64,000 nt of DNA from Pogostemon cablin. Lineage: Eukaryota; Streptophyta; Magnoliopsida; Lamiales; Lamiaceae. Below the pieces are notes generated by a model that saw nothing but the letters and a program-made list of their open reading frames with translations, was not told the DNA's origin and made no database searches. The stretch's first letter is position 1. Each line of letters opens with the position of its first letter. Below are positions 10,143 through 20,159 of the stretch, piece after piece. The translations under genes were made by a program, and so were the position numbers. Location: positions 2,120,563-2,184,562 of the forward strand of contig CM042953.1 of NCBI GenBank assembly GCA_023678885.1. The letters run 5' to 3'.

Positions 10143-11275
10143 TTGTGGGAAGAACCGTACTTGTTTAAGATTTGTAATGATGGAGTGATAAGAAGATGTG
10201 TGGCCAAAGAAGAAGTTATGAGGATTCTTGAACTTTGTCATTCGTCTTTGTGTGGAGGTACTTTGCTCATCAAAAGACGGGGGATAAAGTTTTGCAATCG
10301 GGGTTCTATTGGCCAACATTGTTTAAAGATGCAAAGAAGTTTGTGGCTAAGTGTGATCGATGCCAAAGGATAGGGGGAATAGGTAAGAGAGATGAAATGC
10401 CCATGACCTTCAGAATTGATGTGGAAATATTTGATGTATGGGGCATTGATTTTGTGGGATTGTTTCCCTCATTTAAAAGATATGTGTATATCTTGCTAGC
10501 CGTGGATTATGTGCGAAGTGGGTAGAGGCAATCCCCACTAAGACAAATGATGCTTTGATAGTGCAAAGGTTCTTGAAGAAGAATATTTTTGCTAGGTTTG
10601 GAGTTCCACGGGATTTAGTGAGTGATGGAGGATCACTCTTTGTGAACAAGTTGATGGAAAGTTTGTTGAAGAGATATGGAGTGAAGCATCGAGTGGCTAC
10701 ACCGTACCACCCTCAAGCAAATGGTTTGGCGGAGGTCTCAAACTGCCAAAACATGTTAGTTTTTGAGAAGACAATCAATGGAGGGAGAAAGGATTGGTCG
10801 GATAAGCTTGATGATGCTTTATGGGAATATAGAACGGCTTTTAAGACCATTTTTGGTGTGTCACCGTATCAATTGGTTTATGGTAAAGCTTGTCACCTCC
10901 CCGTGGAGTTGGAACATCGTGCATTGTGGGCTATCAAATGCCTCAATATGGATGAAAGGGAGAGATGTCAAGCAAGGTTGTTGAAGTTAATTGAGTTGGA
11001 GGAGTTTAGAGGAATTTGATAACTCAATCATCTACAAAGAGAATATGAAGAGATGGCATGATGCTAAAGTGAAGGAAAAGATGTTTGCTCCGGGGGATAA
11101 AGTTCTTGTATTCAATTCGAGGTTTAAGTTATTTTCCGAAATGCTCAAGTCAAAATGGATGGGGCCATATGAAGTGCTTGAAGTGTTGAATGGACATATA
11201 TTGAAGCTCAAGGGTCCAAATAATGAGTTTGTGGTAAATGTTCATAGAGTGAAACATTACCTATCTCCTTCTTAA
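10143..11275 (+). pseudogene. Integrase of gypsy H, near-complete but broken
   Basis: The zinc-binding part has CHSS and, after 'FKDAKKFVAKC', CDRCQR; it is split by frameshift between 10143-10373 and 10235-10525. The core has 'VWGIDFVG' (first Asp, about 10447), 'LVSDGG' (second Asp codon 10624-10626) and 'GLAEVSN' (Glu codon 10732-10734), giving the D-35-E spacing of integrases. 'TPYHPQANG' and 'YGKACHLPVELEH' are characteristic of Athila-type integrase. The C-terminal part runs in 10991-11275 after a frameshift at about 11010. It would insert the cDNA into the genome. Confidence 0.88.
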
Positions 11276-11934
11276 AAGGAGATAGTGTATGTGGATACTC
11301 TCTCTTCCTAAACTTCTTTGATTTTGAAGTAGAGTAGATTGTATTTTCTTTTTGTTTTTGTTTTGTAGTTTTCTTGTAGATTTGGTATGAAGGTGGTTAA
11401 GCTTGTGAGAAGAATGCATAAGATGAAGGACAAGGATTCTAAAGATGGAATGATGATGTATACCTCACCACTCCTTACAAACTTAAATTTTAACACTTGT
11501 GTTAATTTAAATTTGGGGGGAAGTTGCGTGGTGGTCATACTCGATCATACGAAAGGAGAAAGATGTACCAGTGTCGTCGGGGGAAAAATTCATGAAGAGC
11601 AATGAGAAAATGACAAAGGTATGTCTCACCACTTTTTGCAAACTTAATTCGCAACTTGTTTCGATTTAAGTTTGGGGGGAGAGTGCGTGGTGTGACGTAT
11701 ACTTTGTTTATTAGTTTGATGAACCATGTGTATCTTTTATTATATCTTGTATCTTGTATTATCTTGCAAAATGGTCAATTTTGAAAAATTTCTCATGAGT
11801 TAGTTTAGTTTTGGTTTGTTTTGGTGGTGTTTTGAGTACATTTCGACCCATTTTTAATCATAATTGTGGTGTGAATGATATTAAGAAGTGTTTGAGCATG
11901 AATAGGGTATGAAAATGGAGAAACAGGGCAAAAT
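11276..11934 (+). other. Spacer after integrase in H: two hairpin-PPT modules
   Basis: No ORF of note. Two related ~90-bp modules begin 'CTCACCACT' (11463 and 11628). Each holds an inverted repeat (CAAACTTAA... pairing with ...TTTAAxTTTGGGG) and ends in a copy of the element's polypurine tract: TTTAAATTTGGGGGGA (11506-11521) and TTTAAGTTTGGGGGGA (11665-11680). The true 3' PPT at 16132-16145 has the same sequence. Gypsy D keeps both modules on the minus strand (about 41000-41260) although it has lost the rest of pol. Confidence 0.7.
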
Positions 11935-12167
11935 GCTACATGGGCCATGCTCTGCACACGGCCCTATAGCACTTGGCCGTGTAGTGGCATCAGAACATGC
12001 TACACAGCCAGGAGGAAGGCCGAGGTTCGTAGCTCGAGCCGTGTTTCGCACACGACCCTGTAACAGTTAGCCATGTAGTGGGATCAGAACACGTTACGCG
12101 GTCTCACTTAAGGCCGTGCAGCGCAACACGGGCCATGCAGGGCTTCGTCCAGATTCCTTTTTAAAGG
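11935..12167 (+). promoter_or_regulatory. Internal promoter-like array ahead of ORF3 in gypsy H
   Basis: A second array of ACACGGCC/GGCCGTG-type motifs, made of the same words as the LTR array, occupies 11940-12146. A TATA-like CTTTTTAAAGG follows at 12157-12167, so array-to-TATA spacing is short, as in the LTR. Gypsy D has the same array and TTTTTAAAAAGG box on the minus strand (40497-40760). It is likely a promoter for ORF3; this is inferred. Confidence 0.5.
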
Positions 12168-12337
12168 CCGCTCCGTACTTATTCACACATCTTCTCCCAT
12201 CCGTACACACTTCTTGAGCATCCAATTCACGACCCTAAGCACACAAACCATCCAACAAGGTTAGTTTGGAGCAATTGTGAGATAAGTTCGTCAATTGTGC
12301 ACATTCAAAATACTTCTCCACATCCAATTGTGAAAAG

Positions 12338-12977
12338 GTATGAATTTCTTGAACCCTAACTTGTGAATTTTGATATGAATTGATTGAATTAATGTATGGG
12401 TTTTGTTATAATATGTATTGTATGCTTAATTATTGATATTCATACATTTTCAATATGAAATTTTTGAAAAGATTGAATTAGGGTTCATAAGGAAAAAATT
12501 GGGGATTGTTTGAGAATCATGAGTTTGAATAATTGTGTTGTGCTAATTGATGAATTACATGAGTATGATGTTTATTTGTGAGAGATTAGCCTTAGATATT
12601 GAAGATTTGGGCATGAGGCTATGTAAATTGTATGTTGAGAAGATGTTTAAATTTTGTGCATGCCAAGTGTTCGATGAAATGTCTAAGAGAGGATTTTGTT
12701 AGAATTTGATGATCATATATGAATAATGTTTGATGATGATTGAATTTGGAATTCATATGTGTGAAAATGATTAGAAGTTGGTTAGAATTGTTGATAGTTG
12801 AGATGAATGTCAATAAGTGCTTAGTATGAAAAAGTTTGAGGTTTAATGGTATGAATGAGCTATGTTGATGCATAATAGGTTCCATACTAAGTTGAATAAC
12901 TAAGGTGAAATTTAATTAGGTGCATTAACATTCATATAAAGGTCATTATTTATAACTTGAGAATTATTGTTTTGTAG
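12338..12977 (+). other. Putative 5' UTR intron of ORF3 (gypsy H)
   Basis: A donor-like GAAAAG|GTATGAAT at 12337/12338 and an acceptor-like TTGTTTTGTAG at 12977 abut the ORF3 ATG at 12978. The 640-bp interval is AT-rich and lacks a conserved ORF. Gypsy D has the same donor (GAAAG|GTATGAATTC, 40324) and acceptor (TTGTATTGTAG, 39675) 650 bp apart, again touching the ATG. Conservation of both ends in a second copy supports splicing, but no transcript evidence is available here. Confidence 0.5.
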
Positions 12978-14521
12978 ATGGCCGAGAGGAGAGTTAGACC
13001 CAAGAATGAGGACTTTATTATGATAACCGACCCTGCAGAGTTGGCTAATTTGGATGCGCAGTTGACTATAGAAGGAATCCATTCAGATGAATTTGGGGTT
13101 GAGTTTGAGGATTATTGGAGGAAATACGTGCTTCATTGGCAAACGTTAGCTCCAAATATCAGGTCCACTCGTTTCCAAGACACAGAGACGATAGAGGATT
13201 AGGATTAGAGGAGGATTTAAGGAAGCTATTTCACTTTGCTCAGATGGAAGCTTTCTTCGATAAGAGGCCACCAACCTACTACCATCTCACTGCCAAGTTT
13301 ATGAGCACTCTACAGGTGAAGAAGGATAGGAATGGATTTCCTCGATGGATGACTTTTCAGCTGGATAATGTGTTGAGAGAAAAGGTCCCGTTGTCATTTT
13401 TGAATGAGTGTTTTGGTTGCCCACCATGTGAATTTCATCGGAGCTTTTATGCATGAGGCACTTTCAACCAACAAGAATGGTGGTCAAGCTTAGTGAATGG
13501 TGGAACTGAGAGAGCAGGATACGTCCCTAGTGCTTCAAAGGGGACGGCCATCCGGGATCCTGTGATGAGGTATTTAGAGAAGATCATCTCGAACACTATC
13601 TTGGGGAGGTTTGAAGGCGGATCAGTTGGAGAGAACCAGCTCTACATCATGTATTGCATCTATAAGGAATTACCACTTAATGTTGCAGCACACTTTGTGC
13701 AACATGCGGAGAGAGTTGCAAAAAGGCAAACATCTCAAGGTTTGATGCTTGGAGAGATGATTTTTGTGATAGCTCAAGGATCGGGAGTTAATCTTGCAGG
13801 GATGGAGAACCGGATGGTTAGTGAAGGGTTGAACTACCAACAACTGATGAGGATGGAATTCTTAACTATGGTGGGGAATCAATACTGTTTGAGGCAAGAG
13901 AAGGGAGCTCCATTTCCCTTGACAATGCTAGAGCTCACTACGGTGTACACGAGAAGAAGGCTTGCTAACTTGGCTATGGGAAGTGTGAACCAATCTAGAG
14001 TGGTGAAGGCTTTCTATAGAAGAAACAGGGATGAAATGAAAGAGTTTCTGAGGCAAGTTAGAGTTGTAGAGAATGAAGAGCTAGCCAACTTGAGAGTACA
14101 GCCAGTGCCAATGGAGGGCAATAAGCAAGGAGAACAACCGGAGCAAGTGGAATTCGAGGAGCAGGGCCCTGATCCACCACAGTTTGAGGAAAAAGGAGCA
14201 CAGCCACCAGTGGGACCAGGCCATGGAGATGAAAGGTGGAACTATATGATGGATGAGTTGCGCGACATGAGACATGTGCAGCAGACTTATGGGGCACAGA
14301 TTAGGGAGATCCGTGAGGTCCAACAAGAGCATGGAAGGCACATTGAAGAGTTGAGAGCTGGACAACTTTGGAGGGAATACTATGAGGAACGATCAAGGGT
14401 GCACTCCAACAACATGGAGGAGATGATAACCATGATGTTCAACTTCCAGTTTCCTGCAAACCCTCGTGCTTACATTCCGTGGAATGCCTATCATCCACCT
14501 CCTCCTCCTCTAGAACAATGA
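12978..14521 (+). pseudogene. ORF3 of gypsy H (extra ORF in env-like position)
   Basis: The ATG at 12978 gives 'MAERRVRPKNEDFIMI'; the same start occurs in gypsy D at 39674. The protein is about 510 residues if one missing base near 13190 and a TGA at 13454-13456 are ignored. It is mostly soluble-looking: an N-terminal acidic region, a middle region ('FAQMEAFFDKRPPTYYHLT', 'TERAGYVPSASKGTAI'), then a charged Gln/Glu-rich stretch, a probable coiled coil ('DELRDMRHVQQTYGAQIREI') and a Pro-rich end 'PPPPPLEQ'. I see no signal peptide or membrane segment, so 'envelope' is doubtful. It resembles the uncharacterised plant-transposon ORF of Athila-like elements. Confidence 0.75.
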
Positions 14522-16131
14522 AGGGAATATTTTGAGTGATTGACACCTTTGTCCATTCATCTTAGCCATGATAGATTGTTGGAAGATTGTTTAGATTGAT
14601 TTGATTTGATTCGATTAGATTGTACTTAGATTGTTTGTTTTTGTGAGGTTTCGTATTTTGGGATTTTTTATTTTCAGTTTTATGCATTTTTTTTGTTATT
14701 TTGGTATTTTGGTTTGATTTTTCATTGTTTGGATGCGTTGGGAATTTGATCTTTATTGTTATGGATGTGATTTGATGTGTTGATACTTTTGATGGATGAT
14801 TTGATTTATGCATGTTATATGTTTGTGTATTGTTTGTTGATTCCTTGATTAGTATGTGATGTTTGTTGCTATTTTATTTCTTGTATATGTTTGGTTTGGT
14901 GGTATGTCTTGGAAAGGAGTGAGTCATTTTTGAATATGATCTATGATGCATTGCATGTTATGAGTGATGGCAAGCATTATTAATGGTTTTTACTTGTTGA
15001 AATTGTGACATGGATTAATTAACTTGTTCAATTTTGAGAAACATGAAAGGTATTTAGGTTTCTTTTGGTCCAAGCAAAAGCTTGTGAGACTTGAGCCTCA
15101 ACCGTGCTTTCATGGTTAATTCTTGATAAGAGGATCTGTTGAACTTAGACAAACTAGAACTAGCTCATGGAGTATAGGAACGAAGCCCGAATGGTTAAAA
15201 TTTGTGAAATGATCTTAGGCCATCCTTGATGAATGAGTCATAGCCATAAATATCCTTATCAAAAACATCATCCCTACTAAGCCACTTTGAGCCTATAAGC
15301 CTATTTCTTTGTGATTTAAGCACATTACAAGCCTTTGAAACCCACGTGAGCCTTATATTTATAACCTAAGTGTGGGTGATTGAGGAGATGATGATTTACA
15401 AAGTTTGATGTGAGAATTGTGCTAGAAAAGAAAGGAAGTGGTAAACAAGCAAGAAAAGGATGAGAAGAGCTCAAGCAAAAATGTACATGAGACCTAAAAA
15501 CAAGAAAAATGAGCAAATCAACAAAAAAATGTGCTCATGAAGTTCAAAAGTTGAAAGAAAGGAAGCATGAAAATCAAAAGAAGCTCAAGAAATCCAAGGA
15601 ATGATAATGGGAAGTTTTTGTGAATAAAGACGAAAGTAAAGAAAGCTTGAAAGTGAAGAAATTGAAGAAAGGAATCATCTCTTCAATTACTTACACTTGA
15701 TTAGTCACTATTATCCAAAAGTTTCCTACCTTACCAAAGAGGTTAAACATTACATCCAAAATTAAAGACCTTTTTTTTATCACTTATTGAAACTAGGTGG
15801 CTTGTGAACATAGTCCATGAGCAAACCTATGGTGAGTCAGTTTTAACCGGTTGATGAGTGATGATAAAAACCATACCATAAAGAGTGTTGAGTGAAAATT
15901 ATAATTTATGAGAGGCTTGGATTGAAAGGGATTTGAGTACTCTAATGTCATTCTTAATATTGAACTTGTTAATCTTTCATGTTATAAGTTTGATGATGTA
16001 GGGATACTTAATGTGATTTTGAAGTCTTTATTACTCATGATGTGTTGTGGTTTACGTTCGTTAAGTGTCTTCGTAGGTGAAAATTACTCCTCTTATTTAT
16101 CATTTTTCATTGTTCGAGGACGAACAATACT
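14522..16131 (+). other. Long 3' noncoding region of gypsy H
   Basis: There is 1.6 kb between ORF3 and the polypurine tract without a gene, as is usual in Athila-type elements. A strongly purine-rich stretch runs from about 15420 to 15680 (runs of GAAGAAA, AAGAAAGG). Gypsy D has a matching region on the minus strand (38134 down to 36911). The region may carry RNA packaging or stability signals; that is a guess. Confidence 0.6.
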
Positions 16132-16146
16132 TTAAGTTTGGGGGGT
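16132..16146 (+). other. Polypurine tract of gypsy H
   Basis: TTTAAGTTTGGGGGT lies directly before the 3' LTR start TGATCG at 16147. It primes plus-strand DNA synthesis in LTR retrotransposons. Confidence 0.85.
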
Positions 16147-17897
16147 TGATCGTAGTCATTTTCACCTAATTTTTAGTATCTTTATTTGTGTATTTTTGGA
16201 TGTTTTTATCCGTATTTGTGTTAATTTTGGTGGAGTTATTGTTACTTTAAGGAATGTGCTATAAATTGATAGAATTGCGTAAATGAGTTTAAATATGTGT
16301 AAAACAGGTCAAGAAATTGACAAAAAAGAGTCATGAGTGAAAGGCAGATGGAAGAACAGGCCATGTTGGTGCCATGTGCAGAACACGGCCCTATAACCAC
16401 TAGTCGTGTAGCATCGTCAGAATTAGCTGCTTGCCCAGGAATATGGCTGTGCGCTGGTGCACGGGCCGTACATCGCTGCACGTCCCATGTGCAGAGCACT
16501 GCCCTATAAGAAGAAGTCGTGCATTGTTATCAGAAAATGCTACACGGCCATGACCATGGCCGTGCAGCGTAGCTCGAGCCATGTCTGGAAGCACGCACAA
16601 TACGTCGAAGTAGGTGTGTCCTACACGGGCCGTGCACTGCAGCACGGGCCGTGTAGGTTAAAAATCCTATGTAATTTTCAGAATGTTTCGGAAGCTTCTA
16701 GAAGGTCCATAAGTGATATAAAACCATGACTTGTGTGAAATTTAGAGAGGGAATTCATAAAAGATCAGATTGGAGCAGTTACACACACTAAAACACCACA
16801 TTTCCTCACACACTAGATCCAAAATCCATCTCTACCATCTAGATCCATCAAACCACCATTTGATTTACATTTTCAATCCATAAAACCTTCATCTCATCCA
16901 TCCTACCACCATTTGAGAAGATTGGAGCATCAATTGTTGAAGGAGTTGATCAATTGAAGAGGAGGAAGGTTTTTCTTGTGCAAAGGAAGCAAATCTATTT
17001 TCCAATTGTTAATTTTCTTCTTATTATGGCTCAAATGGAGCCAAGCTTGATTTGTAATGAATTAATCACCAGGTTTAGTGGCTAGTTTTATAGTAGGACT
17101 AGTCATATGAGTGGTTGAGGGGAAGAGTTAGATATGTAAAACTTGAGTAGTGATTTGAATTAATTTGTGGATTATCTTCTATGATATATCAATCATGTTT
17201 CATTTCAATATATGTGTGATTAAATTCTCTATTCATTATATTAGGATGACCATTCCAATGTTGTGAGTGAAGCTTTAATTGAATCATATATTGAGTTGAG
17301 CATGCATGTTAGTAGAATGGGAGGTAAGCCATAACCTCCTTAGGCTTAGAACATTCATAGAGGGACACTTAAGTTATTGAGTGAAAAGAACCAACTTATG
17401 ATCATAGTACCTTAAGGGAATTGAGATTAAGACCAGTATTAGGAGACTTAGGCTTGTAAAAGAGTCGAGAACCTAGTTGCCTTGGCCATAGGGGCTAGGG
17501 GTAAATTTGTGATTGATTTTAATCCACAATTTAATGAGAATATTATGAAGGGTTTTTACATATCTAGCTCAAGTCTCAACTATAAGTATGATTAGCCTTG
17601 CTCTCTTCTTAAGTATATTCTACATTCATTCCATTAATCATTTGCTCGTTATTGGATCATTTACTTAGCTAGTTTACATTCTAGTTATTTGAGTATAATC
17701 TTAAGCATTAGTATTAATACCAAACCTTCAAACAGATTTTCTTTACAAAGCATAAATTGATAAACAATTCGGATACTAGCCAATGTTTGCTTTCCCTTGA
17801 GATGACAATTTTATAAATTTTGCACTTGGTCACGCGTATACAACAAATGTAGAGTACACTTGCTCTTGACATTTTATTAAAAATGCGACTAAGTTCA
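16147..17897 (+). repeat. 3' LTR of gypsy H
   Basis: It is nearly the same as the 5' LTR, with scattered substitutions and small indels. The motif array lies at 16376-16655, the perfect inverted repeat CACGGCCATG-ac-CATGGCCGTG at 16543-16564, and GATATAAAACC at 16715-16725. The LTR ends CTAAGTTCA, followed by the target duplication ACATT. Confidence 0.92.
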
Positions 17898-17902
17898 ACA
17901 TT

Positions 17903-18200
17903 TAGGTGTAAATAATCAGTATCCTCCCCAATGGAGTCACTGCTGTTATTTACATGGCAAAAAAGGAACCGACTATTAATTATTTTGTCATAAAGTTGGG
18001 TTGACGAATGAAATTAATGGGTAAAACCTTCTCTTATAAATGTTTGGGTTTGTATACGTCCACACTAATGTGGCATGCAAATCCACGGTGCTTGGGATAT
18101 TGATGAATTTTATTTTATATTGTTTTGAGGGAATCAATAAAAAATGATAAATTCAAAGTGTTTGATTTGTTTATATATTTATGATTCTCAGGATTTTCAA
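17903..18200 (+). other. Leader of copia B, part 2
   Basis: The copia leader resumes after gypsy H and runs to the gag ATG. It aligns with 51110-51410 of copia C ('AAATAAT.AGTATCCTCCCC', 'TTGAGGGAATCAAT'). No ORF. Confidence 0.8.
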
Positions 18201-18995
18201 ATGGCACTCAACTCACTTTCTGTAATACTTAAAGAGCATAAACTTACTGACACTAATTATGTTGACTGAGAGCGAAACATGGACATTATTCTAACTGCTG
18301 AAGATTATATCTTTGTTCTCATTGAGGAATGTCCTCTGGCACCTACTGATGACTCTACCAAAGAGTAAAGAGTTGCTTATAATAGGTGGGTCAAAGCTGA
18401 TAGGATGGCTAAGTGATATATTTTGGCTTCTATGTCAAATGTGCTTCAGGCTCAGCATCGAGCTATGACCACCGCCTATGATATGATGCATAATCTTATG
18501 GAACTCTTCGGGCATCAGAGTTGTCCTGCTAGGTCGAAGGGCATGTCTGTTCTAATGAATACCAAAATGGCTGAGGGTACTTCCGTAAGGGAGCATGTTC
18601 TTAGGATGATGGGCCAACTCAATGAGTTAGAAGTTCTTGGAGCTGAAATTGATGGAGTAACCCAAGTCAATATCATACTTCAAAGTTGGCCTAGGAGTTT
18701 TGAGCAGTTTCACCTTAACTATGTTATGAACAAATATTTGTACATGTTGGTGGAACTTCTGACAGAACTTGTGGCGGTGGAAGAACTATTTTGTAGAGCC
18801 CCTTAGGTTCATGTTGCGTAAAATGCTGCTCATCCTAGGCCAAAAGGCGGTAGGAATAAGAAGAAGCAAGGAAATTCAGCACTGGTGAACCAAGTGAAAG
18901 CGAAGACCGGTGCGGTCAAGAAGCCTAAAGGCAAGTGATTCAAATACAAGCAGCCGGGACACTACAAGGTTGACTGCCCTCTTCTGAAGGGGAAC
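18201..18995 (+). pseudogene. Gag of copia B
   Basis: The ATG at 18201 begins 'MALNSLSVILKEHKLTDTNYVD', a copia Gag N-terminus. Stops follow early (Trp to TGA in 'VD*ERN', and two more before 18420). The longest open piece, 18423-18806, carries the capsid-like core ('LMELFGHQ', 'SVREHVLRMMGQLNELEVLGAEID', 'LPxSF'-like 'WPRSFEQFHLNY'). The nucleocapsid zinc knuckle is degraded to 'FKYKQPGHYKVDC', losing its first cysteines. Confidence 0.82.
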
Positions 18996-19028
18996 AGGAA
19001 TGGTAAGTCTTTTATACTAGTTGTTGAA

Positions 19029-20158
19029 TTGTGTTTAGCGGTTGTATCTGCTGACACTTGGTGTGTAGATACGGGAGCCACTGACCATGTCTGCAATTCT
19101 TTGCAGGGGTTCCTCCAAACCCGACAGCTTAGTGATGGGGAGTTTACCATACTCATGGGGAATGCTACAAGAGTAGCAGCTGTCATAGTGGGAGACGTTT
19201 ATTTATTTTTCAATAAGAATAAAACTCTTATTTTGAGGAATCGTCTTTATGTACCTCATTTTAGAAAGAATTTAATTTCGATTTCTAAATTGTTTATGGA
19301 TGGATATTCTGTTTCTTTTAATGACAAGGTTGTTATAAGGAAAGATATAATTATTATCTTTGATGGTGCATTGATAGATAATTTGTATATTCTTAATCCA
19401 ATTTCTCCCACGATGCAACAAATTGAAACGAATGATACATCTACTAATAAGAGAAAAGAACCTTCTAAAATGAACCAAACATATCTTGGGCATCTATAAC
19501 TAGGTCATATTAACTTGAGTAGGATTCAAAGGTTGATAGCTGATGGACCTCTGAGTTCATTAGTAGTTGAAAATTATCCAACTTGCGAATCCTACTTGGA
19601 AGGAAAAATTACCAAAAGGCCTTTTAAGGCAAAGGGGTATAGAGCCAAGGATTTGTTAGAATTGGTTCATTCTGATTTATATGGTCCTATGTCTGTCCAG
19701 GCAAGAGGGGTTTATGAATATTTCGTCACTTTCATCAATGATTATTCTAGATACGGATATATTTATTTGATACGTCGCAAGTCTGAGTTCTTTGATAAAT
19801 TCAAAGAGTACAAGGCTGATGTGGAAAAGCAACTTGGAAAATATATCAAAACACTATGATCTGATCGTGGTGGTGAATACCTCTTGAGAGAGTTTATGAA
19901 TTACTTATCGAAGAATGGGATTGAATCCCAATTGTCTGCACCGGGCACACCCCAGCAGAATGGTGTATTGGAAAGAAGGAATAGGACTCTTATGGAAATG
20001 GTAAGATCAATGATGAGTTATTTGGAATTACCTAATTCATTTTGGGGATATGCCTTAGAAACAGCGGCTTACATTCTTAACTTAGTACCTTCTAAATCAG
20101 TAGCTTTCACACCCATTGAATTGTGGACTAAGCGAAAGCCTAGTTTGAAATACTTTTG
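19029..20158 (+). pseudogene. Protease and integrase region of copia B
   Basis: The protease active site is 'CVDTGATDHVCNS' (D-T-G kept). 'LYVPHFRKNLISISKL' follows. The integrase zinc region has 'LGHINLSRIQRL' and a degraded CxxC ('CESY'). The core keeps 'LVHSDLYGPM' (Asp), '*SDRGGEYL' (Asp, but the preceding Arg is a TGA at 19857-19859) and 'APGTPQQNGVLERRNR' (Glu). Stops at 19497-19499, 19857-19859 and 20157-20159 split the frame into three pieces. Several are explained by a single C:G to T:A change. Confidence 0.86.
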
Positions 20159-20159
20159 A

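Larger units (their letters stand above)
5171..17897 (+). mobile_element. Athila-like gypsy element H, nested in copia B leader
   Basis: A Ty3/gypsy element of 12,727 bp. LTRs are 5171-6929 and 16147-17897 (1759 and 1751 bp, TGATCG...GTTCA). The PBS is of the tRNA-Asp type, and the PPT is TTTAAGTTTGGGGG. Target duplication is ACACT (5166-5170) and ACATT (17898-17902), one mismatch. Removing it restores the copia leader, as confirmed by copia C (51105 onward). Order: gag relics, aspartic protease, (RT missing), RNase H, integrase, signal-rich spacer, ORF3, 1.6 kb noncoding. The protease and integrase wording and the extra ORF3 place it in the Athila group. It is not autonomous. Confidence 0.93.

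Noticed and set aside
13454..13456. Programmed stop readthrough in ORF3
   Set aside because: H has TGA here and D has TAG five codons later (39181-39183) with sense codons at the other's site, so these are independent decay events.
12978..14521. ORF3 as a true envelope glycoprotein
   Set aside because: The position fits, but no signal peptide, membrane span or Cys-rich pattern is visible; charged and Pro-rich ends argue for a soluble protein.
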